From Rhizophagus irregularis (taxonomy: Eukaryota > Glomeromycota > Glomeromycetes > Glomerales > Glomeraceae), in assembly GCF_026210795.1 (NCBI RefSeq), contig NC_089441.1:2418001-2482000 (forward strand): a stretch of DNA of 64,000 bases, in the 5' to 3' direction. The notes beneath the pieces were generated by a model, which was given only the letters and a program-made list of their open reading frames with translations, ran no database searches and was not told the DNA's origin. This document shows, one piece after another, positions 1-11,403 of the stretch (positions are counted from its first letter, which is position 1; every line of letters starts with the position of its first letter). Position numbers and translations under genes: made by a program.

Positions 1-1464
1 TTTTATTTTAATAATACCTCACTTATTTTGTTTAATTTTTGCAATGTTAATTAAATCAAGTTATTTCTTGTCGTGAAATAAGATGGCAGATTCTTTGGCA
101 TAATAAAAAATTTTATCTCAAATAATAACAATTGATTATTACAATTCAAATTTAAAAAATAATTAAAAATTGTTTAATTATTAGCGCGTACGTTAATTAA
201 TTTTAACGTTAAGTATTCATATATTAATAAAATTTGAATGGCCAATTAAAATAATTAAATTATTCGCGTGTATTCGAATTAAAGTAATGACTTTATACTA
301 ATAAAATGCTATTTTTACAATTCAATTATAATATTGATATTTAATTTATTATAAATAACAGTAATCTAAATGATATTGATAATAGTTCCTGATAATATTT
401 ATTGCAATTATTAACGTTTAATATATTTAATTATTATATAATAATGCATTCATAACGATAATGATAAACTGAAATATCTTAAGACACTTTATTAAACCAA
501 AGGGAGAAGATAAAAAAAAATGAAAATTATATAGAGTTCCGCTAAAACTAAAATGTAACCTAAAAAAAATTAAATTTATAATTTTTAACTTTGGGAAAAG
601 TATTTAATTTAGGTGAAGGGAAGGTTGAAAGAGAGGAGGAAACGAAAGAAAAAGAGAGGGAAGACGAGAGAGGGAAAGTAAAAAATATAGACTGACATTA
701 TCCAGGTCCTGGAAAACTATATATAAAGATTACAGCCAATAAATTAAAATAAATACTGATGTTATAATAGTTAATAAGTAAATTAACTGTAAATAGATGA
801 ATGAAGTGGAATAAAGTTCATTAGGAAACACAATTTTTCTTTTTTTTGGGCAGACTAAATATGCGGATAATTAATGTATAATGAAGAAATTAAATTCAGT
901 ACCTTAAAAAATTTTTGTACATCCCATAAATACATTAAGGTATGTAATCTCTAGAATAAGAAAAACTTGGATTTTACTGCATATTTTGAAGATATGTATA
1001 ATATTTCATTATGACTTTATAAATGTTAAATTATTTTATAGTAAATAAGCTTAATAAAAAAAAGAGAGAGAGATTTTTAGTCACAAATATTGAAATTGGA
1101 TTAAAAATTGCATTGTGGTATAGAAGACTGTAGTTCAAAACAATATGCATTAAAAATTTATCAAAAAAAGATCAAATAGTTTGCTTAACACTTTTATACT
1201 TACTATATAACACAATCAACTTTTCCATATCCTTTATCATATCCTAATTTAATAAAAAGCATTGTTACTCCACAAAATTATGAATAATATGTTTTTATTA
1301 ATATTTGGTCGTATGTTCACTTAGGAAAAGGCAAAATAGGACGTATAATAATATATCGGCGATAATCCCGACGTATATTTATAATATTGGTATATTCATC
1401 TGATAATAATAATAAATTTATTTTAAATAGATAATAACGATAATACATAAAGATATAGTGAATT
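1..1464. other. AT-rich stretch with no gene seen
   Basis: This stretch is very AT-rich and no reading frame in it resembles a gene. The only obvious structure is a purine-rich block at about 605-680 on the plus strand. Its complement loosely resembles the pyrimidine-rich block at 11.7-12.0 kb, so it may be a remnant of the same kind of repeat. I see no RNA gene. Confidence 0.5.
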
Positions 1465-1770
1465 AAAATTGATAAAATTATTCGTTGAAATTGAGTTTGC
1501 AAATTATCGATAACGATACGATATTTGGAGAAGTAAAAGCTTGTTGAGATTGATTTTGAATATCTAAATTATCTAAATTCGTATAAAGAGAAAAATATGG
1601 TGAAGAATTTGAAAAAATAAGAATTTTGAATCTTGGAATTTTAAATCTAAAAACTTTAGAATGACTTTTAGAAGAATTGAAATCATGTTAAAGAGTGTAG
1701 TAATTGTTATACTGCGGCACGTATTGCGGCGCGTAGAGAGTGTGTATGTAGGGCAAGCCAGGGTTTGCAT
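1465..1770 (-). pseudogene. Decayed copy of the Asn/Ser-rich protein gene
   Basis: On the minus strand this stretch aligns by eye with the 3' two thirds of the intact Asn/Ser-rich reading frame at 5204-5740. The order of recognisable blocks is the same: a 'ttgagtttgc.aattat' block, a 'ttggaga.gt.' block, a 'gaattttgaatc.tggaatttt' region and a 'ctgcgg' segment. Frame and codons are not preserved, and a run of stops interrupts it. It lies 0.9 kb past the 3' end of the first membrane-protein paralogue, so the Asn-rich gene and the membrane-protein gene were probably duplicated as a pair. It has no intact start. Confidence 0.5.
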
Positions 1771-2676
1771 AGTTCAAGTTTAGTTTTCGAAAGTTTTTTT
1801 CCTTTTAGTCCTCAAGTATCATTTCTTTAATACAAATATTTGCTATTTTTTTTTCTTTAGTATTTCTTTTTCGGTTCGAAATTTTTATTCCGTTGGACAG
1901 CTTGCTGAATGACCCTTGCTGCCTTGTGGAAACAATAATCGACGTGAGAGTTTATAATTTTTTATATTAATAAATTTATATAATAATTTAAAATTAGATG
2001 TGAATTATGAAGTAAAAGCTATTAAATATTTTCCAATGAATTATTACTGTATATTGTGATAATTGTTATAAAATAATGAATTGTTGTCAGTTTCATTTTA
2101 ATATTTCTTCAAATCATTATATAATATTGGTTTTGAATTGTAATGATTTGATTTGCTAAAGAAATAATTATCATTAATGTGACAATAACATATAATGAAA
2201 ATAAAATTAGTATTACAATGGATCGTAGAGAAATTCCATACGAAGGAAAAAAAAAAATCCGATGCCCTTTTAACTTAAAGGGTAATATTATAATTGAAAG
2301 TATTAAAGCAGAAGGGACAAAGTAAAACCGGATTTATTATATCCGTTCCTTCATTTATTCGAATTTAATTCGAATCTAAGGAAACTGAATTTAAAATCCG
2401 AAAGTTGAATACCGTTTTACAGCTCAAAGTATTAGTAATAGTTTATAAGTGTTGCAAATTTTTTACTATAAATTGAAATTGATGAAAATAAACGTGATTT
2501 ATATAATAATTTTGAGAATATGCTAAATAACTAATTAATAGTAAAAAAAATAATATATAATTATATCTGATTGCAGGTTAAAAGTGTTGTCACGTTAGAT
2601 AATATATCAACCGGATATCAAACACATACATCCTTAACAAACATGTATGACTTTATAACCTACAACTTCTTAATAA
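1771..2676. other. Non-coding stretch downstream of the first paralogue
   Basis: This 0.9-kb AT-rich spacer contains no convincing reading frame on either strand. It includes short palindromic runs around 2370-2400 ('ttcgaatttaattcgaat'). It does not resemble the 3' flank shared by the second paralogue and its truncated copies, so that flank was probably acquired after the two genes separated. Confidence 0.4.
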
Positions 2677-4504
2677 TTATAAACTGTTATTACTTTCTTT
2701 ATCTAACTTTTCTAATTGAGCTAAAAAATCAGCATCAACAACATATTCTTTAAGAAATCTTTCAACAGCATCTAATCTTTCTATAATGTCATCACGATCA
2801 TTTACGTTATTATTACTTATTTCATTATCACCATCTTCCGATGTATGAATAAATGGCATTCTTGGATAACGACGATTTATATGTTTTTTTACACCTTTTT
2901 TAATGCCAAACCATTTCATTTTTTGTACGATTCCCCAAGATTGAATCGCATTTGATCCCGTACCTAAAACCGAATAATTTCAAATTTATGAGAAAAAATA
3001 TAATTATAGTATTTTTTTAAAAAAAAATGATATTAGTTACCGAATAAGAGTGAATATAAGAATGATAATGATCCTACTACACCAGCAATTTGACCAACTG
3101 CGTCAAATAACTAATCCAAACAAAATTTTTTAGATTGATTATTTTTTCGTTTTCATGAATTTCATCGCTTCAATAAAAAAATGAATTACCGTTTTCGCCC
3201 TAAAAATAATAATAAATTTTCAATTAATAATACATTTTTTTTTAAAAAAAAAAATTAAGTGCATTTATACTATTATTTACTTTTGTTCTTGTTCTAATGG
3301 AACTCTCCAAGTTCTCATTATAAGAGCCAATTTAGCATAAGAATTTGCTGGAGCATTAAGAGCTTCAAGTAACGGATGACTTTCTAACTGAGAATTTATA
3401 AAAGTTTCATATATATATTTAGGTGGTATTCCTAAAATATTCCACCAATACTCTTTTGCTACGTTTCTTTTAATTCTTGATAATTCCACTATATGATACT
3501 TTTTTTAAAAAAAATAAATAAATAAAATAAATATTATAATTTAAATAACTTTAAAGAAGAAAAGAATTACCTCATGAGAAGATAAGTGATATGAATTTAA
3601 ATCAGTTAAAGATAAGATGCTATTTTTAACATGATTGTTGTCCTCTTTATAATTTTTCATATTTAAAGGATCTTGCGTTTCTTTGAAAAAAAAAAAATTA
3701 TTTTTTAAATAAAAAAATATTTTCTTTTGAAATATTGATTTATTTATTATGTTTATAAATAACACTTACTAGAATCAAAAATCTGGATTTTAATACCTAT
3801 ATCTGAATCATCATCTAAAGGAATTACATTAGGATCGATTATTGTAAAGTTAAATTCAATTTTTTCAATATCAAATTTTGTAAAATTTAGTCCATTTGCT
3901 TCAAATACTCCTTCATATATTCCCCCATTAGTTGACGAAGATTCTGGTTGTTGTAAATATGGTTCACAATCTTCTAACGATGTTTTGTTTATTCCTTTAT
4001 AAAAGATACATTAACGAGAAATATTATTTAAAATGATTATATATCAACTAATAGAATCCATTTTTTTAAAAATAAATAACATACGGCCAATAATTTGACA
4101 ATTTATATTGAATTGAAATCCATAAGCGAAGTGTACATCTATTTAAAAAAATAAAATATTTAAAAATAAATTTATAAACATATCAAAAAAAAACATAAGT
4201 ACTTGCTTGGCATTGGTATTTCTTCTTCTTCAATAGTATCTTGCATTTTAACAGAAAATATTGGTGTATCCAATCGAACATCAACTACATTAATAATAAA
4301 GTTTGATAATTATTAAGAAATAAACTTTTAATAATTTCATTAATATGTAAATTTATTCTTAACATTACCAATTTGAACATACATATAACAAATGAGTATA
4401 GCAAGGAATAAAATAGCTACTAAAATTCTTAATATAGCTATTGATTTTGGTTCATTTCTTTTTTGGAAGGCTGCAAAAATTTCTAATACCTGTTTTGGTT
4501 TCAT
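2677..4504 (-). CDS. Membrane protein with two predicted TM segments, paralogue A (395 aa)
   Basis: I do not recognise a named function. Joining nine exons gives one open frame of 395 residues: 4504-4369, 4284-4207, 4138-4085, 3994-3770, 3680-3571, 3498-3281, 3199-3190, 3110-3041 and 2963-2677. Residues about 21-45 form an N-terminal TM segment (ILRILVAILFLAILICYMYV). A roughly 220-residue, probably lumenal or external region follows. Next come a second hydrophobic segment (VGQIAGVVGSLSFLYSLLFG), a basic patch (KKGVKKHINRRYP) and an acidic, coiled-coil-prone tail (IIERLDAVERFLKEYV). Exon 7 is only 10 nt. Intron 2 begins with GC (gcaagt) where paralogue B has gtatgt. The start is the first Met before the TM segment and is identical in paralogue B. 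The general layout recalls a widespread Mucoromycota membrane-protein family, but that is memory only. Confidence 0.8.
3190..3199 (-). other. 10-nt microexon of paralogue A
   Basis: The ten bases ggcgaaaacg lie between a 'ttttag' acceptor and a 'gtaatt' donor. Including them restores the frame between the exon ending ...EQEQ and the exon starting LFDAVGQ, and adds Lys-Ala-Lys-Thr. The second paralogue has agcgaaaacg with the same flanking signals at 21032-21041. Confidence 0.8.
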
Positions 4505-5203
4505 ATTTTTTTTTTGTTAATAACTGAATTTAATGAAAAAATGAATCCTTTATATCAAGACAACATACACCATTATTATATTATTTTTGTCTGTAACTTT
4601 GTGTAATTATTGAGATTATAAAATGATAAAAGGCTTCGGAATACGGAATCTTTAAAACAATCGTGTATCTTAACATGATGATTATACGAACAATTCAAAC
4701 TAGACTAAAGCTTACTAAAAATCTATTTTTAAATGTTTACCGTATTTAAGAAATTAAAAGGTGTAACGAAGTATCCGCCACTTAGGCGCCACTATATTAT
4801 CTATGAAATTTACCAAATCTAGTGAAACAATTATTGTTTAGGGATTTCAATATTATGCCAAGAAAACAATTAAACCTTTTTTACTAATATATAGAAAAAT
4901 GATACCATAATTTAATAGGCAAATTGGCAAAGGCTAAATGGTTCCCCCTTTATCGCACGATATTTTTGAGATACTATTTAGAGGTTTTACTCTCCATATG
5001 TATTTCCTTATAAGGTTTAGCCTCAGATAATTTATATATATATATATATTTACGGATAAAATGTGATAAAAATTTGGAGTGTTCTTTATTTATCTTTTAT
5101 TTATTTTTTCTTTTTTTGAGGGATATAATAATAATAGTAAAAATGGTTAAAATATAATATTTATCAAAATGTAACAAAAATAAAAACCTTATTTAAAAAA
5201 GTA
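4505..5203. other. Spacer between paralogue A and the Asn-rich frame
   Basis: This 0.7-kb spacer lies upstream of the membrane-protein gene and downstream of the Asn/Ser-rich frame on the minus strand. It should hold the paralogue A promoter. A '(ta)n' run sits at about 5033-5050. The matching spacer upstream of paralogue B (22327-22960) shares a few motifs such as 'gtgtaacgaagtat.cgccactta'. No gene is visible. Confidence 0.4.
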
Positions 5204-5740
5204 TTAGTTGTGGAAATTATTAAATTGAGTTTGCGAATTATGACTATCAACGATTGGAGAGGTGTAACCTTGTTGAACCTGGTTTTGCGTATCAAAATTA
5301 TTTAAATTTGCATATGAAGAAGAAGTTGTTGAAGAAGTTGGTATGACTACAATTTTGAATCCTGGAATTTCAAATTTAAATATATCAGAACGATTTATTT
5401 GAGAAGAATTAGTAATCATGTTGAGCGAATTAAGTGGCGAAGCGATATGACTGTCATGACTGCTGGTATGGCTGGTATACTGCGGTTCATAGGACAAGGA
5501 CTGCGTAGTTGTAGTATAATTTTCATTATTTATAGAAGAGAATAGTGATTGTTGTTGTTCGTAATTGTTGGCCATATAAGATGTTGGAATATTATTATTG
5601 CTCGTTATAGAAGAAAAATCGGAGTAGTCGCAAGAAGAATCCACATTATTGTTTAGGGTATGATCCATTTGGAGTGGTTGCAGGTTATTAGAATAATTAT
5701 TGAACTCGTCATTATTTTGTAAAATATTATAATAATCCAT
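5204..5740 (-). CDS. Asn/Ser-rich low-complexity protein (178 aa)
   Basis: This single-exon frame of 178 residues is rich in Asn, Ser, Thr, Gln and Tyr. It has no signal peptide or TM segment. One more ordered segment stands out near residues 120-135 (FKFEIPGFKIVVIPT), and it is also the best conserved block in the decayed copies. The start at 5740 is the first Met of the frame. Function is unknown; the composition would suit a transcriptional or prion-like regulator, but nothing shows that. It lies 0.7 kb upstream of the membrane-protein gene on the same strand, and a decayed copy has the same position next to the second paralogue. Confidence 0.55.
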   Translation of the reverse strand: MDYYNILQNNDEFNNYSNNLQPLQMDHTLNNNVDSSCDYSDFSSITSNNNIPTSYMANNYEQQQSLFSSINNENYTTTTQSLSYEPQYTSHTSSHDSHIASPLNSLNMITNSSQINRSDIFKFEIPGFKIVVIPTSSTTSSSYANLNNFDTQNQVQQGYTSPIVDSHNSQTQFNNFHN

Positions 5741-6689
5741 TATATTGTTGAATAATTTACGAATTTTATAATTTGAAAAATTTTGTTGTGATAATATTGA
5801 AAAAAAAGAGAGAGATTAATTATTATTTTAATTATTATAGAGAAATTGCGATTTTTCTCCGCATAATTGGCCTTTTTATCTATAATTTTTTTTTTTTAAT
5901 AGTGCTAAAATATGTGTCTTCATATTTTCTGGAATGTTACTTTATAATATAAATAATAACAGATTTATCTGTCATCGGTCCTTGTGTACAACAGATTTCT
6001 TTGAAATATTTAACATATCTATCTGTCAAAAATATCTGATACAATACCTAAATTTGATTCACAAATATTTCCACTAGTAACGTAACACTTGACGATCATT
6101 ATCAGAATAACCGATGTAACATTAGTGTGACAAATAGTTCTTTCAACAATTCGACTGTCGTCACATGACGCAATTTTTTTTTGATAACCACTTAAAACAT
6201 TAATTTATATTTTTACCGAATATTAATAGTTATGTTTATTAATTTCTTAGGTTTAACAGTTAAAGTATAAAACATATAACATACATAATTAACCATCGGT
6301 TACGATGTAATTAACAGCTGCAAGTACAAACTATATAGTATGAAGCTAGCTAGAGAAATCGGTAAAGGAGGGATTATGAGTGATTAAATTTAATCAGTAA
6401 CTTACATTTCTTAATTTGATAAAAGAACAATTGATTATACTTGGTGAATTTCTTAAATAAAACCTTTAAATAAAATTATATCCGAAATAATTTATATATA
6501 AAACTGCTTTAAACCTAAAAAAAATAGCCAGCGAGCAGAATTAATTTTGTGATTAATTAACCGCATTTAATGTACATGTATAACAATAGCAACAAAATTT
6601 AAAAAAAAATTTACGATCAACCAAAGTATATATGTGATACATATGACGAATTAAAGCGAACCAAATTTTACTTACTATAAATGAAATCA
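5741..6689. other. Non-coding stretch upstream of the Asn-rich frame
   Basis: This is AT-rich DNA with scattered stops in all frames. I see no gene, RNA or clear repeat. It presumably includes the promoter of the Asn/Ser-rich frame and ends where the first copy of the shared 3'-flank repeat unit begins. Confidence 0.4.
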
Positions 6690-8939
6690 ACTTTCTACAT
6701 CCCAATTTGCAAAGTTCATTTATTTATTATTAAAATGAATAAATCACCAACTAGTAATTAAATATAGAAAAAAATATATATTTGATTTATTTAATTGATT
6801 ATCCTGATTCTTGATTATCGTTCGTTGATATAATAATAATAGTGTACTTACAGACTTACAGTTATTTCAAAAGAATCCAAAAAAATGGTACAAAATATAC
6901 AAAAAGGAAATGATGTCAATAAATTTTGAAAAGGCATTAAAACAGGGAATAAACCAAATTTTCCCTTTATAGAACAAAATATGATCGTCGTCCTTCGCTT
7001 CGAATATTTAAAATTGCTGTATTGTTATAGATAACATGTGACAGCAATATGACAATAAATTTTATTAGTTTCAAACTCCTGAGTAGATTTTTTTATATAA
7101 TTTTATTAAAAAATTTTAGGTACTAGTATAAGGGTGCAGCAAATATTTATTGCACAGTAAATCATAATATCAGATATAACGAAAAATAGTGTCATAATAG
7201 TAGGGTTTTTATTTTTGTCTTGATAAATTGTCCTTAAAAAAATACAAAGTGTTTTAGGTTTTCAAACAAAGGATTTTGATTAATGACGTAACATTTGCCT
7301 CTATTTCTTTAATTGAGAAACAATAACATGCTTTTGTTACATGTTTTTGTACTGTACAATAAAAATGTAATAATACTTTAAGCATTTAACTTTATCCCGT
7401 ATTTTTAACCCACTTTCACGCCAACCCGCTAAAAATTAAAAAAACTTTCCCGGTCGGAAGATATTAAAAGAACATTATCCTTCCAGTTGGGAAGAAAAAA
7501 CTGATTGTTTTTTTTTTAAAAAAAATAACCGTTTTTTTTTAAAATTTATTTAAATTACATTGTGAAAAATTAGCGAAATCTCCTACAAAGGAGTCCTTTT
7601 ATTTATACAAAAATCTGAAAAGTTTGAAATTATGGGATGTCACATTATGGTTAAACTGAGTAGTCAGAGAAATTTTTTATAAAAAAATATGTATATACAG
7701 TATAGCCAGAAGATCATCTTTGCCGTTCTTTTCTTTTTTTTAGGTTTCGGGATCAACATGTTAATCCGTTACATTACAGTGGTTATTTAAACTAAAAATA
7801 TATTTATCTATTGTTCTTTTTTTCCAAAAATTAGGTACCCCAGGACCTGTTATAATTAATTAATATTCTAAAGTTAAAATTTTTACATTTTTAAAATTTA
7901 AAAATTCAAAGAATAATATTATTAATTAGTATTTGGTTTTTTGTTTCGTATAATTTTCATATGATTCTGGTATGAGAACTACAAATAAAGGGGGGGTCAT
8001 TACAAAATGTTATATGATTTGCGTGATTTTGCGATTACCATGTGATTTATATTGTCAATTTTATTTAACGTTAATAAAAATTGAGAAATTAACCATCAAT
8101 ATTCAATATATCTACTATCCTAATCATCGATTGTGAATAAGATGCAGACGACTATAATAATGCTGACGTGCATATCATGAAGTTTTTAGGTAGTTCGGTT
8201 CACGTACTTCCATATGGATTGTTCAGAAATATGTGGAATTCCATACATTCCCATATATCCTACGTTGGATCCAAGTAAAATTTTGTGGATCTACGCCGAA
8301 AATACCATGTGTTTCGTCGCAGAGTATTTTGACTATCCAGATTTCTACATAATTCACATAATTCAACTATATTTTACGTGGAAAAAATTTCCTGATGATG
8401 TTTGGGAAAGGCGCAGTCTCTTCTAGTCACAACAATTCTTGATTTGAATTGACTCGTTCTAACTTAAAATAAATTTTTTTTTTTTTTTTTTTTTGACTCA
8501 AAATACTACAGCTAATTGATATGTAAAATCTATATATATTTTTCTCTAAAGAAATTTGGTAGTCGTAGTCCTACGTATAAAAACATCTCTTAATAATATA
8601 AAACAAATTCCACACCTTTAATCAAACTACTATATCACATTGTCTAGTTGTCATACGTATTATTAAAAGAAATATGAATCCATAACTTTATTTTATTGTA
8701 TTATGTCTTATATATTACAGAATTTATGCTCAGGAATTTTGTCATTTTTGATGTAGATTTAACTATATTATTTCACCTCTCAATAACTAGGTCTAGCTTT
8801 TCTATTTGTGTTAAAAAGTCAGCATCAACAACATATCTTTCAACGGCATCTAATCTTATCGTCTTCCGATGTATGAATAGTAAATGGTAACAACGAATCC
8901 TCTTTTTTTGGTTATAATTTGTGCATACAAATTACAGAA
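6690..8939 (-). repeat. Decayed duplication unit 1 (shared 3' flank plus gene remnant)
   Basis: This is the first of four homologous units that repeat the 3' flank and 3' end of the membrane-protein gene. Landmarks in order are 'cattttatttattattaa', 'actagtaatta', 'gtccttcgctt', 'cggtcggaagat', 'gagtccttttatttatac', 'gaaattatgggatgtcac' and finally the remnant of the last coding exon. The same landmarks recur at 9.0-11.1, 13.6-18.5 and 18.5-20.2 kb. About 240 bp near 8170-8410 are absent from unit 2 and look like a separate insertion or a segment lost from unit 2. Confidence 0.7.
8790..8890 (-). pseudogene. Remnant of the membrane-protein last exon, unit 1
   Basis: On the minus strand this stretch retains part of the C-terminal tail of paralogues A and B, including the blocks corresponding to FIHTSED, the ERLDAVERY-like segment and VVDADFL. 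It has lost about 25 codons between them and has no in-frame exons upstream. It is a truncated, non-functional copy. Confidence 0.75.
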
Positions 8940-10751
8940 TGGGGTTTCAACCTTAACAAAAAAAAATAAATAAAAATAGAATTATTAGGGGGCCGAGCGA
9001 AATTTTCTTTTTTTGCATAGTAGTTCACTTTATTTATTACTAAGATGAATAAATCAAACCAACTAGTAATTAATTATAGATTAAAAAAAAATTATTTTTG
9101 ATTATTACTTGATCATCCTGTGTAATTTCAGAAGAATCCACAAAATATACAAAAAAAAAGGAAAAGGCGACAATAAATTTTGTAAAGACATTAAACCCAA
9201 ATTTTCCCCTATCAAACAAAAATATGATCGTCCTTCGCTTTTTAATATTTAAAATTGGTTTTTTACTGCTGCACAATAAAAGAATTTTATTATACTCCTA
9301 ATTGGATTGTTATAGATAACATGCGACGGTAATTTGAACATTCTTCTTTAGAAAAATTCGCTCATTAATTAGGTTCTAATTCCTGAGTAAATTTTTTTTT
9401 TATACGATTTTATCAAGAAACTTCAGATAGTATAAAGGTGCAGCAAATATTTATTGTACGGCAAATCATAATTTAGATTGTATATCCGAAAAAAAAGTCA
9501 TAATAACAGGATTATTTTTATTTTGTCCTGATAAACTTTTGTACACTAAGTTCTTAGTCCTTAAAAAAATACAAGTGTTTTAGGTTTTAAAACAAGGGAT
9601 TTTTTGATTAATGAAGTACAGTACATTTGTATTTCTTAATTGAGAAATAATAACATGCTTTTTGTTACATGTGTTACATGTTTTGTATTGTACAATAAAA
9701 TGTAATACATAATTTCAATGATTGTATTTTATGCATTTAATTTTAACCTGTATCCTTTTTATTTTTAACCCACTTTCACTCCAACCCGCTAAAAATTAAA
9801 AAACTTTCCCGGTCGGGAAGATAACTAATAAAAGAATCTTACCCAGTTGGGAAGAAAAACCAATTATTTTTTTTATTAAAAAAATAACCGATTTTTTTTA
9901 AACGTAATTTTTGTTACATTTTGAAAATAAAAGGACACCCGGCGAAAACTTCAACAAAGGAGTCCTTCTATTTATACAAAAATCTGAAAAGTTTGAAATT
10001 ATGGGATGTCACGTTATAGTTATAAGTTTATTAGCTAGTAAGTAGTCGCAGCTCGCAGGGAATTTTTTATAAAGAAAAGTATGTATAATCAAATGATCAT
10101 CTATGGGCATGTTACTCTGTACAATGGTAATTTAAAATAAAAAAATATTTATCTATTATTCTCTTTTTTCCAAACATTCCTGTCATAATTAATATTCTAA
10201 AAATAAGATTTTTTTCGTATAATGGAGCTCATGGAAATATATAGTTTTCGTATGAGAATATTAGGTATTTTTTTTATGTTCAGAAGATGCTAAGTCGTAG
10301 TACATGAGAATATTAGGTATTCTTTTCCATTTATAATAATCTTTTAAAATGCTGTCTCACGTGATTTGTGTGATTCGCGATTACGTGCGATTTATATTGT
10401 ATATTAGTAATAATTGAGAATTAAGTATAAACACCATCTTTTTTTTTCTTTCAATATTCCATAAAATTCTATTGAAATTTCAATTGAATTTATCATATTT
10501 ATCCTAATCATAAGGTGTAGACGAATTATCATAATGCTGACGTACACTATGTTTGGAGAATGACGCTTCGAGTCACAAAATTCTTGATTCAAATTGACTC
10601 GTTATAACTTGATTCCAAGTACTGCCTAAAGAAATTTGGTAGTCCAACGTCTAAAAACATCTCTTAAAAATGCAAAGTACATTCTATATAACAACTTCAA
10701 ATGAAATGCGATGCTATTATCGTAAATGTACAGTTAAATCTGAAGCCATAA

Positions 10752-10911
10752 CGAACTCGCTTTACAACGAAATTTTCTCAAGACGTGACATTTAACCAAT
10801 CAAATACGTCAAATATCCCTTGTTATAACGAAGCCAATTAAATTCTTTGAATTCTTCGCTATAATCTTATAGCGAATTTGAGAGGGTTCGTTATATCGAG
10901 AGCTGATTGTA
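10752..10911. mobile_element. MITE-like insertion in unit 2
   Basis: Compared with units 1 and 3, about 160 bp are inserted after 'ccataac'. The right end reads 'cgttatatcgagagctgattgta', which in reverse resembles the TACAGTC...CGTTATA termini of the element at 53963-54161. The left end carries 'gaactcgctttacaacg'. The left boundary is uncertain because the flanking sequence itself resembles a terminus. Confidence 0.45.
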
Positions 10912-10964
10912 GATTTAACGATATTTACACCTTCCAATAACTAGAATTTATTTTATTTTCATTA

Positions 10965-11125
10965 CTTAACTTTTCTATTTGTGCTTAAAAGTCAGCATCG
11001 ACAACATATCTTTCAATGGTATCTAATCTTTCTATAATTTCATCATAATCGTTTACATTATTATCTTTTGTAATCTCATTGTCTTTACCATCTTCCGATG
11101 TATGAATAAATGGTAACCTTGGATA
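10965..11125 (-). pseudogene. Remnant of the membrane-protein last exon, unit 2
   Basis: The minus strand preserves the tail blocks of the paralogues (IHTSED, the Asp/Asn-rich linker, ERLD..ER, VVDADF), with a one-base insertion in the 'gcttaaaagtcagc' part that breaks the frame. The exons upstream of it are missing, replaced by unrelated sequence from about 11135. Confidence 0.7.
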
Positions 11126-11209
11126 ATGTTCCGAAATATTTTTTTAAGATATATAGATATAGGTTATTATGGGCTTATAGACGAAAATCGGAGGCGAGTA
11201 TAGTACATA

Positions 11210-11383
11210 TAAACTGTACTGTACGGTTAGCTAAATTGTACTGTACGAAGTGATAACTCACCAATCAGATTTTATTGTACGATAAATAAAAAAATTTGAA
11301 AAGTATACAATGAGTTATGATTGGCTGAAATATTTTCGTACAGTACAGTTTAGCTGACCGGCCTGACCGTACAGTACAGTTTA
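11210..11383. mobile_element. Inverted-repeat element, about 174 bp
   Basis: The ends are inverted copies of 'taaactgtactgtacggt'. A second inner pair, with a 'gtactgtacgaa' and 'cgtacagtacag' core, makes most of the element self-complementary. There is no reading frame. Size and structure suit a MITE. I cannot confirm a target-site duplication. Confidence 0.6.
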
Positions 11384-11403
11384 TCTATCTACCTATTTAT
11401 TTA

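Larger units (their letters stand above)
8940..11135 (-). repeat. Decayed duplication unit 2
   Basis: This unit starts with 'ggggtttcaaccttaacaaa' and a 'ccgagcgaaa' block and then shows the same landmark order as unit 1. It ends in another remnant of the membrane-protein last exon near 10965-11125. It is diverged from unit 1 by many small indels, so the duplication is not recent. A MITE-like insertion lies inside it at about 10752-10911. Confidence 0.7.

Noticed and set aside
5033-5050. TA dinucleotide run as a regulatory site
   Set aside because: Such runs occur by chance many times in DNA this AT-rich, and nothing ties this one to a promoter.
8214-8426. 70-aa plus-strand frame in unit 1
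   Set aside because: It falls in about 240 bp missing from unit 2, with no splice partners, signal peptide or recognisable motif. Probably a chance frame in an insertion.
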